Assembly: GCA_013400115.1 (NCBI GenBank)
Contig: VXBP01001806.1
Span: forward strand, 124,001 to 188,000
Length of the DNA: 64,000 nucleotides
Direction of reading: 5' to 3'
From: Rhinopomastus cyanomelas
Taxonomy: Eukaryota; Chordata; Aves; Bucerotiformes; Rhinopomastidae
In this document: positions 50,101-61,817 of the stretch, in pieces
How positions within the stretch are numbered: position 1 is the first letter of the stretch
Layout of the letters: every line of letters starts with the position of its first letter
The notes under the pieces: model-generated
The model's database searches: none
Seen by the model: the letters and a program-made list of their open reading frames with translations, nothing else
Told to the model about the DNA's origin: nothing
Translations under genes and position numbers: made by a program

Positions 50101-53100
50101 ACTCCCACAATGTTCATACAAGACCGTTGCTGTACCAAGATGTTTGCCCTTTGCTGCAGGGGTTTAACATACACAAAACTATCTGTTCTGGCCCATCACC
50201 TAGGAGGAAGTGGAGTCAGAAATGCAGACTTAGAAACCACCATTTGGACTGGTAATGAAAGTAACTGAACTTCAACTTGGAGGGTTGCGTTCGGCTCTCT
50301 GAAGGAGTGCAAGGAGTATGTTTGCACCAACGCTGTTTGTCTGCAGTGTGTTGTATGCAATTAGCAGTAATGCAGTACCCCTTTGTCCTGCTCAGCCTAA
50401 AGTCCATATCCATTTGTTAAATGTTTTTGCAGAGAAGTGATGAACATGAAAAATTATTAATGATTAGTAATCTGAAAATAGCAATAATACAACGCTTTTC
50501 ATTGCTATTCGTATTTTCAAAAATCCAATTCTACTCATTCATTTGGCTTAAAGAATTTTGGGGGCAGAAGCTGTGTTTGGTCTGAGTCTGAGGAGATCTT
50601 TGCCAACGATGACAAAATGTGATTCAGACGTCTTCTAAGTTACCAGATTACAACAGAATTTAAGATGCTTTTTATTTTACTGAGATAAAAGAAATATGCC
50701 TGCACTTTTTAGATCTCTGACTTGGCAGGTGATCCTGCTTTGAATAAAAAAGCTGATTTGTATTTGAAATCTGTTATTTGTACAATACTGCCATCGATGT
50801 CGAAGCCCTGTATCAGTAAGAAACGTTCGGGCCCAAGTGGGTGCCAAATATTACATCGAAGATTCTTTCCCATTTTTGTATTTTAAAAAGGCTTCTTTGT
50901 ATAAGTGACAAGTGCATTTCCTCTGCTTTCAATTGCACAAGACAATGGTTAAGCACTGGAATTTTCATGGTATGTGACAAAAAAACCCATGTATCTCCAC
51001 ATAAATGGTTGTTTACATCTCTTAGAGGTCTCTCTTACTTTTTTCCTCTTTTCTTCTGGCTCAACCTATTTGCCATGGATATCAAGCTGGGAACTCAAAA
51101 GTACAGTTTACCTTAAGACACAAAACACAAGCACATACATCATTCTGCTTTATACTTCACTAAATAATTGTTTCCATATTTTTGGCTTCTTTTGCGAGCA
51201 GTGTCAAATTGTTTTGATGATTAGCTGATGAAAATGAGAAGACTGTCTTTCTGTTCCGCCACCATCTACATCTCACCTAATTCAAATTATTTTCTTTCAT
51301 ATCGCGACTCACAAATGCTGTTTAGCCACTTCATTCAAGAAATATATGTTGCTTCCTTTCTTTATTCTCTGAGTTCTCAGGGCTATAAAGAGCCTCAGAA
51401 GTTCCAGACACAATGCTCAGAAGTATGTCCAGAATCTTGCAGACGCAGAAGCATGAAATAGTCTCTAAAATCAGAACAGTAAAGCATCAGATACCTCAAA
51501 CATTTTTTGAACTGAAATCCTTAGTCTACTCAGTGAATAACTGTAGCAGAAGGGTGTCTACTTCGCCAGCAGCTGAGATGTCCTTCGGTTTGAAAGCACA
51601 GCTCTCCACTGCTCTAGGTGTTTTGCTCTGGCTTTTGTCGAGGCAGCTGTATCACAGCTGTCACCATGGGTTCCTAACACACAGTTCAACACGGTTTTCT
51701 ACAGAACCTCTTTCTTCAGTTCTGTCCTGACTTTGTCCCATATTTTGTGCGGAAGGCACTCTGCTCTGAGATGCAGCTACATCAATTTGTAGCATTTGAG
51801 GAGCTGCCTCTTTGTTTTTGTTTACAGTTCCTTTAATTTAAAGGATTTGTGACAGCAAAATGGAGTGGAATGAGCTCGCACGGCAGTGACTTGCACTAAC
51901 AGCTTGCAGTTCCTGTAGGTCTCAAGTAATTCACATTTACTGGCTTGTCACTGATGTGATGGTAAGTGGAGGGTGGAAACCAGTCATGTAAGACTTGAAG
52001 TGCTGCAGAAAGAAAGTGCATGAAGGAAGGATATGAGAAGTGAAGGGATACAGAAAAGTTCTGGGTTTATTTCCCATTTGGCACAGGCTTGTCCCAGTAA
52101 ATGATTCTGAAAAGATTTTGTGTATTTAGGTAGATTAGGCACAAAACCTTAAGATGGGATGTGTTTGCCTAAGACAAATTGTGTAACCGTATACTCCTAC
52201 ACGAGCGTTCAGAGCAGGAAACCAGCTGAATGATTCTGAATGGGAAAGAGAATGGCAAGGATTCAGAAGTATTTTAATCACTGCCTACACTGGACTGTTA
52301 GTTATGCAAATCTACAGGACTTTTCAATGCTTGACACTGCAGACAAGTCTATAAAGAATTCAATTCCATTTGTCTCAGGCCTAAACTTGAGCTGCAGATA
52401 CAGTGGCTTGTATATAAAAATTTCAGTAGTTGACAGATGTTTGTTGTGCCAGCGGAAAGCCATGGAGGTTTGACAGCAACTTCACTAGAGCACTGACAGA
52501 ATCCGGTTCCCAGCTATAACCTGATACTCAGTTTGGGAGATCAAACTTGAGAAGAACCCAGTTGAGGAGACTGTCTTGTTACCAAGCCTTTAGGAGTTGG
52601 GAGAATCATGGATTTGGACTGGTTCAACTGATAGTTGCCCAACAGGAATTTCTGGAATGATTTCCTACAATATACAGATTCGTGTGGGTTTATCTACAAC
52701 TGAGAAGCAGATCCAGATGTCAGACTGGGCAGATGTACTCAAAATCTCCACCTCCAACCATTTTGGCCTCCTCCTCTTGTGGTTTTGTAATCCACAAGAC
52801 ATCGTAATACCTCATACAAATCATTTCAAGAGACACATGTTTTAGGGAGAGATCTATAGCCAGCGTAAGGAGGCATGATTTTCATTTCACTATTTGTTTT
52901 TGCTTTGGTAGGAAGGTTCCGATTCCTTACCCCGTTGACGTCAATTGCAGTTACGTGTATAATAGTCAAGAACAGTGTTTATGTTCCAGCATATTCCATC
53001 TGATTTTGAAAGGCTATATGCACTACAGGCAAACCATGGTATGCATCAAGGAAGATATGTTTAACCTGCTAATTCTAAGGTAGTACATTCCAGTCTATTT

Positions 53101-53740
53101 TTATTAAGAATTCTTCCTTTATCTAAGCATGAAACACACTAGTGAATTTCCAGCATTCTTTAAACTTAGCATCTCAAATATTCGGGGTGTAGAAGAAGCC
53201 AAATAACTGTTACTTGCACTTCAGAGAAATATTCTGAAGTGTAAGCCATGAACACAAAGCTGTAACTCAGCTTTTTCTGGTCCATGCCAGTCCAAGATCC
53301 AGTCCTTTGAGTATTTCTGAATGCATGAGCATAGCACTGACTGCCCACTGTCACTAAATAAAGTACCATATAGCCTCCCAATCTAACGATGACAATGCCA
53401 CTGGCTTTCATCTAGTGTTCAAAGCAGAAACAAACTCTGGGCCTTGACAGAGATGTTGTGTGAAGAATCTAACGCAGGTTTTCCTCTCCTGTGCTGTTGT
53501 TTCCTGCAAAAGGCCATTCACAGTCCCTGCCCCACTGACTGACAAATGAGGTTCATCCACTCCACCTGATCCTAGCAACAAACAGAGGTGGCAGCTGTTT
53601 GCAGCAGCACAACAGTACAACTGTAGAGAAAACAAAGTCCCTATTTTCCAGTTGCTTACTAGACTGCAGATATGCTACTCTGGTCTCCTGAAGACAAAAC
53701 ACATAGATAAAATAAACAACAAGACAGCAAAATGAGTATA
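47179..53740. other. non-coding-looking region, no gene recognised
   Basis: Unique sequence. The longest frame, 158 codons on the plus strand at 49,185-49,661, overlaps two minus-strand frames and has no recognised domain. Its first 35 bases are flanked by an acceptor-like and a GTGAGT donor-like motif, but the acceptor lacks a pyrimidine tract. A minus-strand segment at 53,518-53,571 after a good acceptor (TCTGTTTGTTGCTAG) gives 17 codons to a stop. It is an alternative last exon for the candidate exon at 54.1 kb. Confidence 0.35.
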
Positions 53741-53826
53741 TCACAGAATCACAGCATCATTAGGGATTGGAAGGGACCTCGAAAGATCATCTAGTCCAAT
53801 CCCCCTGCAACAGCAGGGTCACCTAT
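53741..53826 (-). mobile_element. CR1 LINE, short 3' end
   Basis: An 86-bp reverse 3' end: TCACAGAATCACAGCATCAT, TAGGGATTGGAAGGGACCTC, AAAGATCATCTAGTCCAATC. Low divergence from the shared 3' sequence suggests a younger subfamily. It is extremely 5' truncated. Confidence 0.95.
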
Positions 53827-54063
53827 GCTGCAATTCTTTTGAAAAATCATTTCTTTAGCAATATAGTAAAAAACAAAGGCTAATGTATATTTCCCAGTTC
53901 TCCTCCCTTACTCTCCTTGGGATTAGATAAAAATAGGACAGATTGCTAACAGAAATTCATGCTTCCGCTTAACTTGTTGAGTTCTTCATGTTCTACAGCA
54001 CCCCACAGTGTATGAGACCACTTCATTGCTGATGATTTCTCAGTAATTGATTACATATCTTAC

Positions 54064-54189
54064 CTGGAAAATAAGATATTTGGTCACCAAACCAGCCCGC
54101 TCACCGGACAGCGTGGCTAAGAGAGCTCCTCCAACTGCTTGGGTTGGAACAGAAATGGTAAGCACAGTCGTTTCTGACTGATCCATCCA
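54064..54189 (-). CDS. candidate coding exon, 42 codons, unidentified
   Basis: The minus-strand segment is bounded by the acceptor TTCCCTTTAG and a near-perfect donor CAG/GTAAGATATG. It is 126 bp, phase 0 at both ends, and open in one frame. It reads WMDQSETTVLTISVP, then TQAVGGALLATLSGERAG, then LVTKYLIFQ, a plausible mix of beta-strand-like and small residues. It keeps several CpGs in an otherwise CpG-poor area, which may reflect selection. The methionine at codon 2 (54,186) lies in a fair Kozak context and could be the start. I cannot name the family. A 126-bp segment open in some frame is not rare by chance. Confidence 0.35.
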
Positions 54190-54868
54190 CTAAAGGGAAT
54201 GATTTAAGGAGGCTTGAAAGAGTAAAGGAAACATCTGAAAAGGAAACCCAGAGAGGATTTTTACTTTCATCTTCAATTCTGGTAGCTTTCCTTCACTCCA
54301 CCTCTCCCCAGTGCAACTCTTAGATCAGCTGAATCCCTTTGTATTTCCATAGGTTTCAGGGGTCTGACAAGAGGAATGAGTTGTGCCTTTTCATCTCTGT
54401 GTAAATGTTTATGTCTAAATAGATACCCTGGCCCAAATTCTGGGCTGTGTTCCAGCACTTTCACTCCGTAGCAATGAGACGGATGCCCCCAGTGGATAAT
54501 TAATTCCTTCTTCGGGGTGGAAGCCCAGATGACACAAGCTTAGTGGAATGGTTGTAGACTTCCCTCAAGTTCCTCTGGGGATGGTGAGGGGAGGTGACAA
54601 AGGATAGGAACTCAGAACAAGAAAAGATACTTTCATGAGGATGTGATTCCAGATGATTCTTCTGACTGCTTTGTTGTTCCTAAGACCATTGCAGTGGCAA
54701 AGAGTTACTCTCACACAGATTAAGTCCCTCAAACTGTGTTGCAGATGTTTGTGAAGTTGGATAACAGAGACAATATATTTAACTGATACCTACTACAACA
54801 CAGTATTGATCAAACTGCTGGTTCCATCTCTTATTCCTCTTTTTTGAAACCTATATTGTTTTTCATAT

Positions 54869-55038
54869 CCAGCACTGGAATAGGCTGCCCGGGGAAATGA
54901 TGGGGGCATCATCTCTGGAAGGGTTCAAAAGACCTGCAGATGTAATGCTAAGGGACGTGGTTTAGTAATGGACTTGCAGTGTTGGGTTAGTGGTAGATCT
55001 CAATGATTTAAAGACCTTTTTCAACCTGAAGAATTCTA
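54869..55038 (+). mobile_element. old CR1 LINE, 3' end
   Basis: Forward CR1 of an older type: AGCACTGGAATAGGCTGCCC, CATCTCTGGAAGGGTTC, GGGACGTGGTTTAGTAATGG, ending CTTTTTCAACCTGAAGAATTC. It is about 170 bp and clearly diverged. Confidence 0.9.
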
Positions 55039-57416
55039 GGAAAACAAGATGTCAGGATTTAAAATTTAGCATTCCCCTTGACAGAAGAGGGATTCTCACT
55101 GGGCAGCCTCTACTGCACAACCTGCTAGCTCCAAGAAGTACAGTACTCACTTTAGGACAGCCATTCTCTGCAATGAGCTTTCTTACAAAGCTGGGATGAG
55201 CAAGACAGAAATGTGAAGGAGGACAGAGCAGAAAATCTACCTCAAATGCATCTGAAGAGTTAAGAATATCCCCAGATCCTGGATACAAGCTACTACTACA
55301 AAGCTGTAATCTATACAGCAGGCTTGTTCCACTTCCTACCCTCTCTCCCTACCTGCACATTTGCTACTCAGAAAAGACCATGAATGAGGACTTCAGACAC
55401 AACCATTTCTCATAATAGGCAAAGTCCTGGGAATTGCCAGAAAAAGGAAAGGCTGTCTGAGGTGTCACTAGTCATTTCAGGAGAATGTTACATACAGAAG
55501 ATGACAAATTTCAAGAGCTGTTTAAATATCTTACGAGTGAAAAGAGGTCTTGTTGTGGAGTGCTTAAAAATAATCACCAACTCTCCCACTTCAGCCCAGC
55601 AACAAAGAGCACCCAACCACCAGCTGTGGCGCTTGCTCCGAGAACCAGAGCATCTGTCCTCTGGCCACGTGGTCTCTGTTGCACCCAAATTTATTTGGGT
55701 CTCCTAAGTGTTAATCCACATGTGGAGAAACAAAAAGCTTTGGCCAAACGGATGGAAAAGGGTCAGTTTTGCACCAGCCGTAAAAGAAATAGAAAAGAAG
55801 AAATCGTGTCTACACGTTCTTGTTCCTGGGTCTGTCAGAAGAAGCTGAACGTTTGACAAAGCACCCCATTGATTACAGGCGTTGGGAGCTATAGACCATT
55901 GTATGCTAAGAACTAAAAGAACTCCTTTCTAACCTGTTCCTGTTTTAGCAAGAGGCCTGGGAGGGATGTGGCCTCAGAGGAGGACTGTCAGACTCGCAGC
56001 CACCACTCACAACAGCCCCTGCATTGTTTACACATTAAGAACATTTTAAAGACAAATAATATGTTTCCTATTTTATAGCTTTTCCTTTTGTTTTATTCCC
56101 AATGGTTTGTGTCTAGAGCTGCCTTGAATCCAGGGAGGTAATTAAATCATGTAATTTAACCTCCACAAGGCAAGTGCTGACCTGGCTTGATTTTGAAGGA
56201 AGGGGAAGAGGGAGGTTATGTTCTATCCAGAGGCTCTAAGCCAACTGGATCTGAAATGGAGAAATGCCCAGACTTCTTGCAGCGTGTGTTCACTAAACCA
56301 TCCTGCGTACAGCAGTGGCACAGAGTTTGTCAGATGCCTCAAGAATAAGGGTCTCAGATGTTGAAACCCTGTGACCCCCATATTCAACGGCCCCGGGCTG
56401 TAAAACAGGGTGTCGGTGTTCCCATGTCTGCAAACGTTGGATGAGATGCTTTTGGTGGCCAGGGGGAAATTATGTTCTGACACATACGCACTCCAGTTCC
56501 AGCTGTGCTCTTACCTCTAACACACCATGCACGGAAAAAAGTGTCTTGCTGGCAGTTTTCAGTCTCTCTCACCTCTGTAATCATGGACTATACATGGCAT
56601 TTAAAAACTCCTTGGTCTGATGACCAAAACAGCCACTGAAATATCTAGTCATCACAGCTGTCTCTGCTTAGCTGCAGGCCTGTGAGACTGCAAGCCCACC
56701 ATCAACATGGGAGACACCGAGACAGATTCTTATCTGCCAGGGCTCCACTCATTTTGAAGATGACTATTTGTATTCCAACAGAAAGATAAGCTTGAGTCTG
56801 TTTGTAAATCACTTGGAATATCAATCCGACCATTTCTCTGATATCCAAGCATTTTCAGAAGAAACCTGCCACTGCCTTTATTTTCCTTCAGGTGGAAATT
56901 CTCATGTAATCTATCAAGATGCTGCTAATTTGTTAGCTGCTCTTGGTATTGTTGCATGAGGCACACAAACTGATTACAAATTGACTTAATTTCAAAACTT
57001 GAGTAATAAAGCTTGTGCACCTCCAGCTCAACATTCAGCCTAGATAAACTCCAGAATCTTTTACTCTAAAGAATTCCTTAGAGGAACGTTTCTGCTCTAT
57101 GAAATCAGTCATTTTCTTGATCTACAAAATGCTGTTACCTCTTTTACCAGGTCATTTTAAGAATTAAGTATAACGTCCAAAGTATTTTGATTGTGTGAAT
57201 TTATGATACGTAAGAGCAATTGCATTACTAATCTAACATTGTGGTTCTAGCTATTAATCAAACTAAGTCCTGTCCAAGTTCAGAGAGAGCAAATTTATAA
57301 AGTCTAGTACTTTATACAGAAGAGCAATTTTTAATCCAGTTGAGTATTTTAGGATAAAATCTAAGAAGAGGAATGCTAGGCTCTCTAATTAAGACTCTTA
57401 AATTCAGATTCTTAAA
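55039..57416. other. non-coding-looking region, no gene recognised
   Basis: Unique sequence. Overlapping plus-strand frames of 107 and 123 codons (55,384-55,856) have no recognised domain. A minus-strand segment around 56,514-56,575 carries a fair donor (AGAG/GTAAGAGC) and is open, but its phase does not fit the candidate exon at 54.1 kb. Nothing else can be supported. Confidence 0.3.
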
Positions 57417-57500
57417 TCACAGAAGAACAGACTGTTAAGTGCTGGAAGGGACCTCAAAAGATCATCTAAGTCCAGCCACCCTTGTCAAAGCACTAATGTC
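57417..57500 (-). mobile_element. CR1 LINE, diverged 3' end
   Basis: Reverse CR1 of about 84 bp: TCACAGAAGAACAGACTG, GCTGGAAGGGACCTCAAAAG, ATCATCTAAGTCCAGCCACC. The right boundary is blurred by divergence. Confidence 0.85.
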
Positions 57501-60010
57501 TCTGCTGCAACCATGTGTGGCCTCTTTATCTGTCTAGCAGTTCTCAACAACAGCCCATAGTCAGGTCACTCACTCAACAGTACCTTTCCATGTTATGGAA
57601 ACAAGAAATTCATTCTGGCTCAAAGAATAAAAACATTAAAAAATACCTTCAACATGCATTTAAAAGAACACCTTGACTAGCCCAAGAAGCAAAAACAATT
57701 TTAAAGATTAAATTTGCAAGCACTGCCTCAAATACGTGATCTCTCTCTTGGGAAGGGAGAAGCCTCCCTGTTTCAGGCACAATTTTCCTTTGCAGTCTAG
57801 TCTCTTCTTCCTTAAATATGCATTGAGTGGAAATCAAGACAAAGTTTCTCTTCTGTATTCCCTGGCTTTGTTTCACAAATATGATCCTCCTTGGCATTGT
57901 CTCTAGCTTTTAATATCATTTCATCAAACATAAGTAAATAATTGAATGATATGCTCATTGTTGATGCTGTGTAATAGTGATAGATTAATCAATAAGAGGA
58001 GGGAAGACCATTTATCTCTGCACTTCCAAACAATGTTTGACAGTTGATTTGATTGTATTAAGATAAACTGCCACAGAAAAGTCCAGGGAAACAGAAAAGA
58101 TAACTCAATGCTCATAATGGTGAAGTTGTAAGACAGCAGTGTAGCTGTTACCAAGAAAGGAAACTATAATGTCATGGGAGAGAGGAATTAAAACATGAGA
58201 GAACATAGATGTTCCATTCCTGACTGATTCATACAGCATTTCAGAGTTTAACATTTTATTTCCCATTCAGATACAAACAAAACCCTGAAAAACATCAAGT
58301 TCCTACCTATAAAGTCACTATGTAATGATTTTAATCTTATAACCATGATCTGAGAGCCAAAAAATAAGTTTCATTTAAAAGGTCTCGGTACTCTGGGTTT
58401 GCATGGTGCTTGAAGCTTCCTGCCCTCCCTCTTCACCAGTCCTCAAGACAACCAGGAGTTTAAAAATGCAACAGCTCTATTTCCTTATACCCCTGTTTGC
58501 TGTGAGCTCCAACACTTTGCAAGGGGTGGACATGGCTGAGTAAACCTGGTGAAAAGCAGAAGCAGTATTAGGTGAGCAAGGGCAGAGTTAGGAACTAGCA
58601 TTGAATTGAGAACAGAGGATTGAGAACTGGGGCAAACAGCAGAAAGGGGGCCTAGACTGAGTTTTAATGACAGACATTAATCTAGTGATTTGATGAGACA
58701 TGAAAGCATCAGAGTATTTAGGATTCAGTTACTGACAGCTACTCCAGTGTTCTTGTGAAACTTGTGATCAAAATGCAGGGTTTTGCACATAGCCCTTCTT
58801 CTGGAACTGAGGCTTTTACATCTTTTGGGATTTGTAATCTAAGCTTGGTAAGAAAAAAGTAGGAAAAGTAAGAAGAAAGTTCTAGAGCTAGAGACATCAG
58901 AAAACATTTAAATTAACATACAAAATGATTATTGATGCTTAGCCAAGGTAATGATTTGGGGCCTCTATGGAGTTCTCTAAGTGCTTAATGAGGAATAAAT
59001 TGCATAATAACCAGTTTCAGCTTTACAGCTGCAGGAAGAAAACAGAGAAGGGGAGAAAGAAAGGAATTGAAGACACCTTCTGTGTTTCTGCACACAGGCA
59101 CACACGTAGAATAGAAAGCCAAATCAAGGCTACATTTGAATCTGAAAGATGAACTGCTAGGTGGAAAAAATAGAAGAAACAAACACAAAGATCTGGAAAA
59201 GCTGCTTGTGTTTTCCAGATTGCATTGTCCCTATTTTCTTTCCATGGTTTGGATTCCCCAGACAGATCACATCTCTCATCACATACTGCAGTGTGGGACC
59301 CTCAGGATGAATTTATGTCGAGCACCACATATTTCTAGCGGTGTTAAATGCGCACAACAGTTACACAATTTCTGTCCTGCTAATAACAAAAGCTGCGTGA
59401 AGCAATAGTTGGAGGGGATGCATAATGTTTGGGAAACTGAGAAACAGTTAATTAAACACAACTGTTTATCATACAGAGGGCATGGAAGCGATAGATTATC
59501 ATCCCCCACTCCTCTTGAGTGCTCTCACTCTTCTTTCAGTAAGGTCCCTTCTCAGGGCTCCCCATTCCCTCGCTCTCAAGACCCTGCTCGTTGTTTTGGT
59601 TTCGCTATTGCACAGATTCCATCTACAATTTCATTTCCATGAGGTACTAGCCTGTCATTTCTACTCAGCTGCACTGACTCCCAGACAATACAGCTCCAGC
59701 CATAGCCCACTATACCCTGAGGTTTTCAACAGGAAAATGATTTATCGTAGCAGACTGAGGTGCCCAACAGAATGATTTAGAGCTGTATACATCTCCCGTG
59801 TCAAACTTGACCGAATCTGAAGGAACATGGACCAGGAGCTTGTGCAGAGAAGACTGTCAGGAAGATGCAGTACTGGGCAATAGTGGGGCCTTCGTTACAT
59901 ACAAGTGTTCAGGAAGGTCTGGGGAGAAAGTAGGAAAGAAATTATGATCAGGACTTTTTTTTAAGGACTTGTTGGAAGATCTAGCAGTTTGTGGAAACGT
60001 GGGAAGAGTG
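57501..60010. other. non-coding-looking region, no gene recognised
   Basis: Unique AT-leaning sequence. Short overlapping frames occur on both strands, the longest being 97 codons on the plus strand at 59,482. None has a domain, splice support or a favourable start. Confidence 0.35.
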
Positions 60011-60231
60011 TCACAGAATCACAGAACATCAGGGATTGGAAGGGACCTCGTAAGATGATGCAGTCCAATCCCCCTGCCACAGCAGGATCACCTAGACCAA
60101 GTCACACAGGAACATGTCCAGGCAGGTCTTAAACATCTCCAGAGGAGAAGACTCCACAACCCCTCTGGGCAGCCCCTTCCAGTGCTCTGTCACACTCACT
60201 GGGAAGAAGTTCCTCCTCAGATTGATGTTAA
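60011..60231 (-). mobile_element. CR1 LINE, 3' end and last coding part
   Basis: Reverse CR1 of about 220 bp with a well-preserved 3' end (TCACAGAATCACAGAACATC, AGGGATTGGAAGGGACCTCG). It continues through CATGTCCAGGCAGGTCTTAA, CTCCAGAGGAGAAGACTCC and GAAGTTCCTCCTCAGATTG. It is one of the least diverged copies here. Confidence 0.96.
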
Positions 60232-61732
60232 ACACTCTGGTTCAGTGAGTTCTTAAGCTTCTCTGTGACAACAGTTACAGAGGACTCTGAGAATGAAAAA
60301 TATCAGAATATTTAATTGGGTCTCACTACACAGAATTTCAGGAATGGGCATCTCTCACAACTGTTAAGGGATGAGAGGGAGCTCCAGGAGGTTCCCTCAG
60401 GAACAAAAGCTACTAAACAGGTTGTGATGGCAGGGAGATGGTTTGGTCTGTGTTCCTGTCCAGGCTAGCATGACTGTCGGTGGTCAATGTTCAGCCAGCT
60501 TTTTTTTTTCCACTAGCACCTTTCTTTTTCATCAGCAGGTTTAAAAATTATGAGAACTTAATATTTTGTTAAGTCATTTAATAAAAGTCCTAATTTATTA
60601 AACAGTGGCCCTTTTTAAGTGTCAAACTTTGCCTTAAAGAAAAATAAGAACCAGAAGTGGTGGGAGCCATTGAATGGTTCTACTTGCTTAAGTGACTGAA
60701 ATAAAAAATGTAGGTTCAACAATTAATTCAGGTTTCATTTTTATTAAAAGTGATTAATGCTCAGAGAATAATTCAAAGGCTTGAAAAGAAACTGTTCAAG
60801 GTCTTGGCTACTGGAAAAATCATTTTTTATAACTGACCCTCAGAACTGTTAAGCAGCTGGGAAATCAACTCTTTTTATATATTTTATTTCAAATACCAGG
60901 CTGTTTCCTTTGAAAGAACAAAGCTTTTACCTGTAGCACTTAACAAAGGCTTTTGTTGTTTAGGGGAAAAATATAAAGATGTAGAAGTTAATCTCCTTCC
61001 ATAAGAAAAAGCTCAAAACCCCCATAATACTGATGATCTCTGATATCTATTGAAGTCAAAAGCACCCCAAAACATGTCCATGAGGATAAGTTTTCTCTGA
61101 AGCAGAGGAAGATCACTGGCTTTGCAGACCTCAGCTGTGAGTCCATGCTCTTGCCAGGTTAACAGGAGTATTTAAGTGAAACACTGTGTGTTCCTGGGCT
61201 GTGACACTGGCACACACAGTAACATAGCTATTGTAGTTCACACTCCCTGTATTAGAATGAACCTGACCCTGCTCTCAGGGAACTGTGCAGAACACGGTGT
61301 GTTTTTACTAGGGGAACTGGCTTTCTCCAGTCTGTTTGATGTACATGTGTCATTTTAGAGGGACACAGGAAAATCGGGTACCTGCTAGGAGTAATACCAA
61401 GCCTCAGGAAATAATCAGTCCCTGATGAATATGCAGGATGAGGCATAAGTTCATAGTAGCATAACAAACAAAAAGTGAGAAAAAACCCCTTCAAGATACC
61501 TAGAGATAAATCATTCTCAATGTTTCTTAGAAGTCTGAGGTATCATTTTCTGACTGATACTCAGATTCCAGCTGAGAAGTCTGCTTCGAGCCAAAGACAC
61601 ACAAATAACTGGGAAGTAAAATGTGTTATTAAATGAAGCAAGGTCACCTATGTCATTTAACATCTAACTTTTATAAAGCCAGTGTAACTACACTGCTAAC
61701 AGGGAAGATGCTCATTTTGGAGGAACATGTTC
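60232..61732. other. non-coding-looking region, no gene recognised
   Basis: Unique AT-rich sequence without nameable repeats, RNA genes or supported exons. Confidence 0.4.
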
Positions 61733-61817
61733 ATAGGTGAGCCTGCTGTGGCAGGGGGGTTGGACTAGATGATCTTTTGAGGTCCCTCCCAAACCCTACC
61801 ACTTCATGATTCTGTGA
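61733..61817 (+). mobile_element. CR1 LINE, short 3' end
   Basis: A forward 85-bp 3' end: TGCTGTGGCAGGGGGGTTGG, ACTAGATGATCTTTTGAGGT, ending ATGATTCTGTGAAG. It is nearly identical over its length to positions 1-74, so both come from the same source subfamily. Confidence 0.95.
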
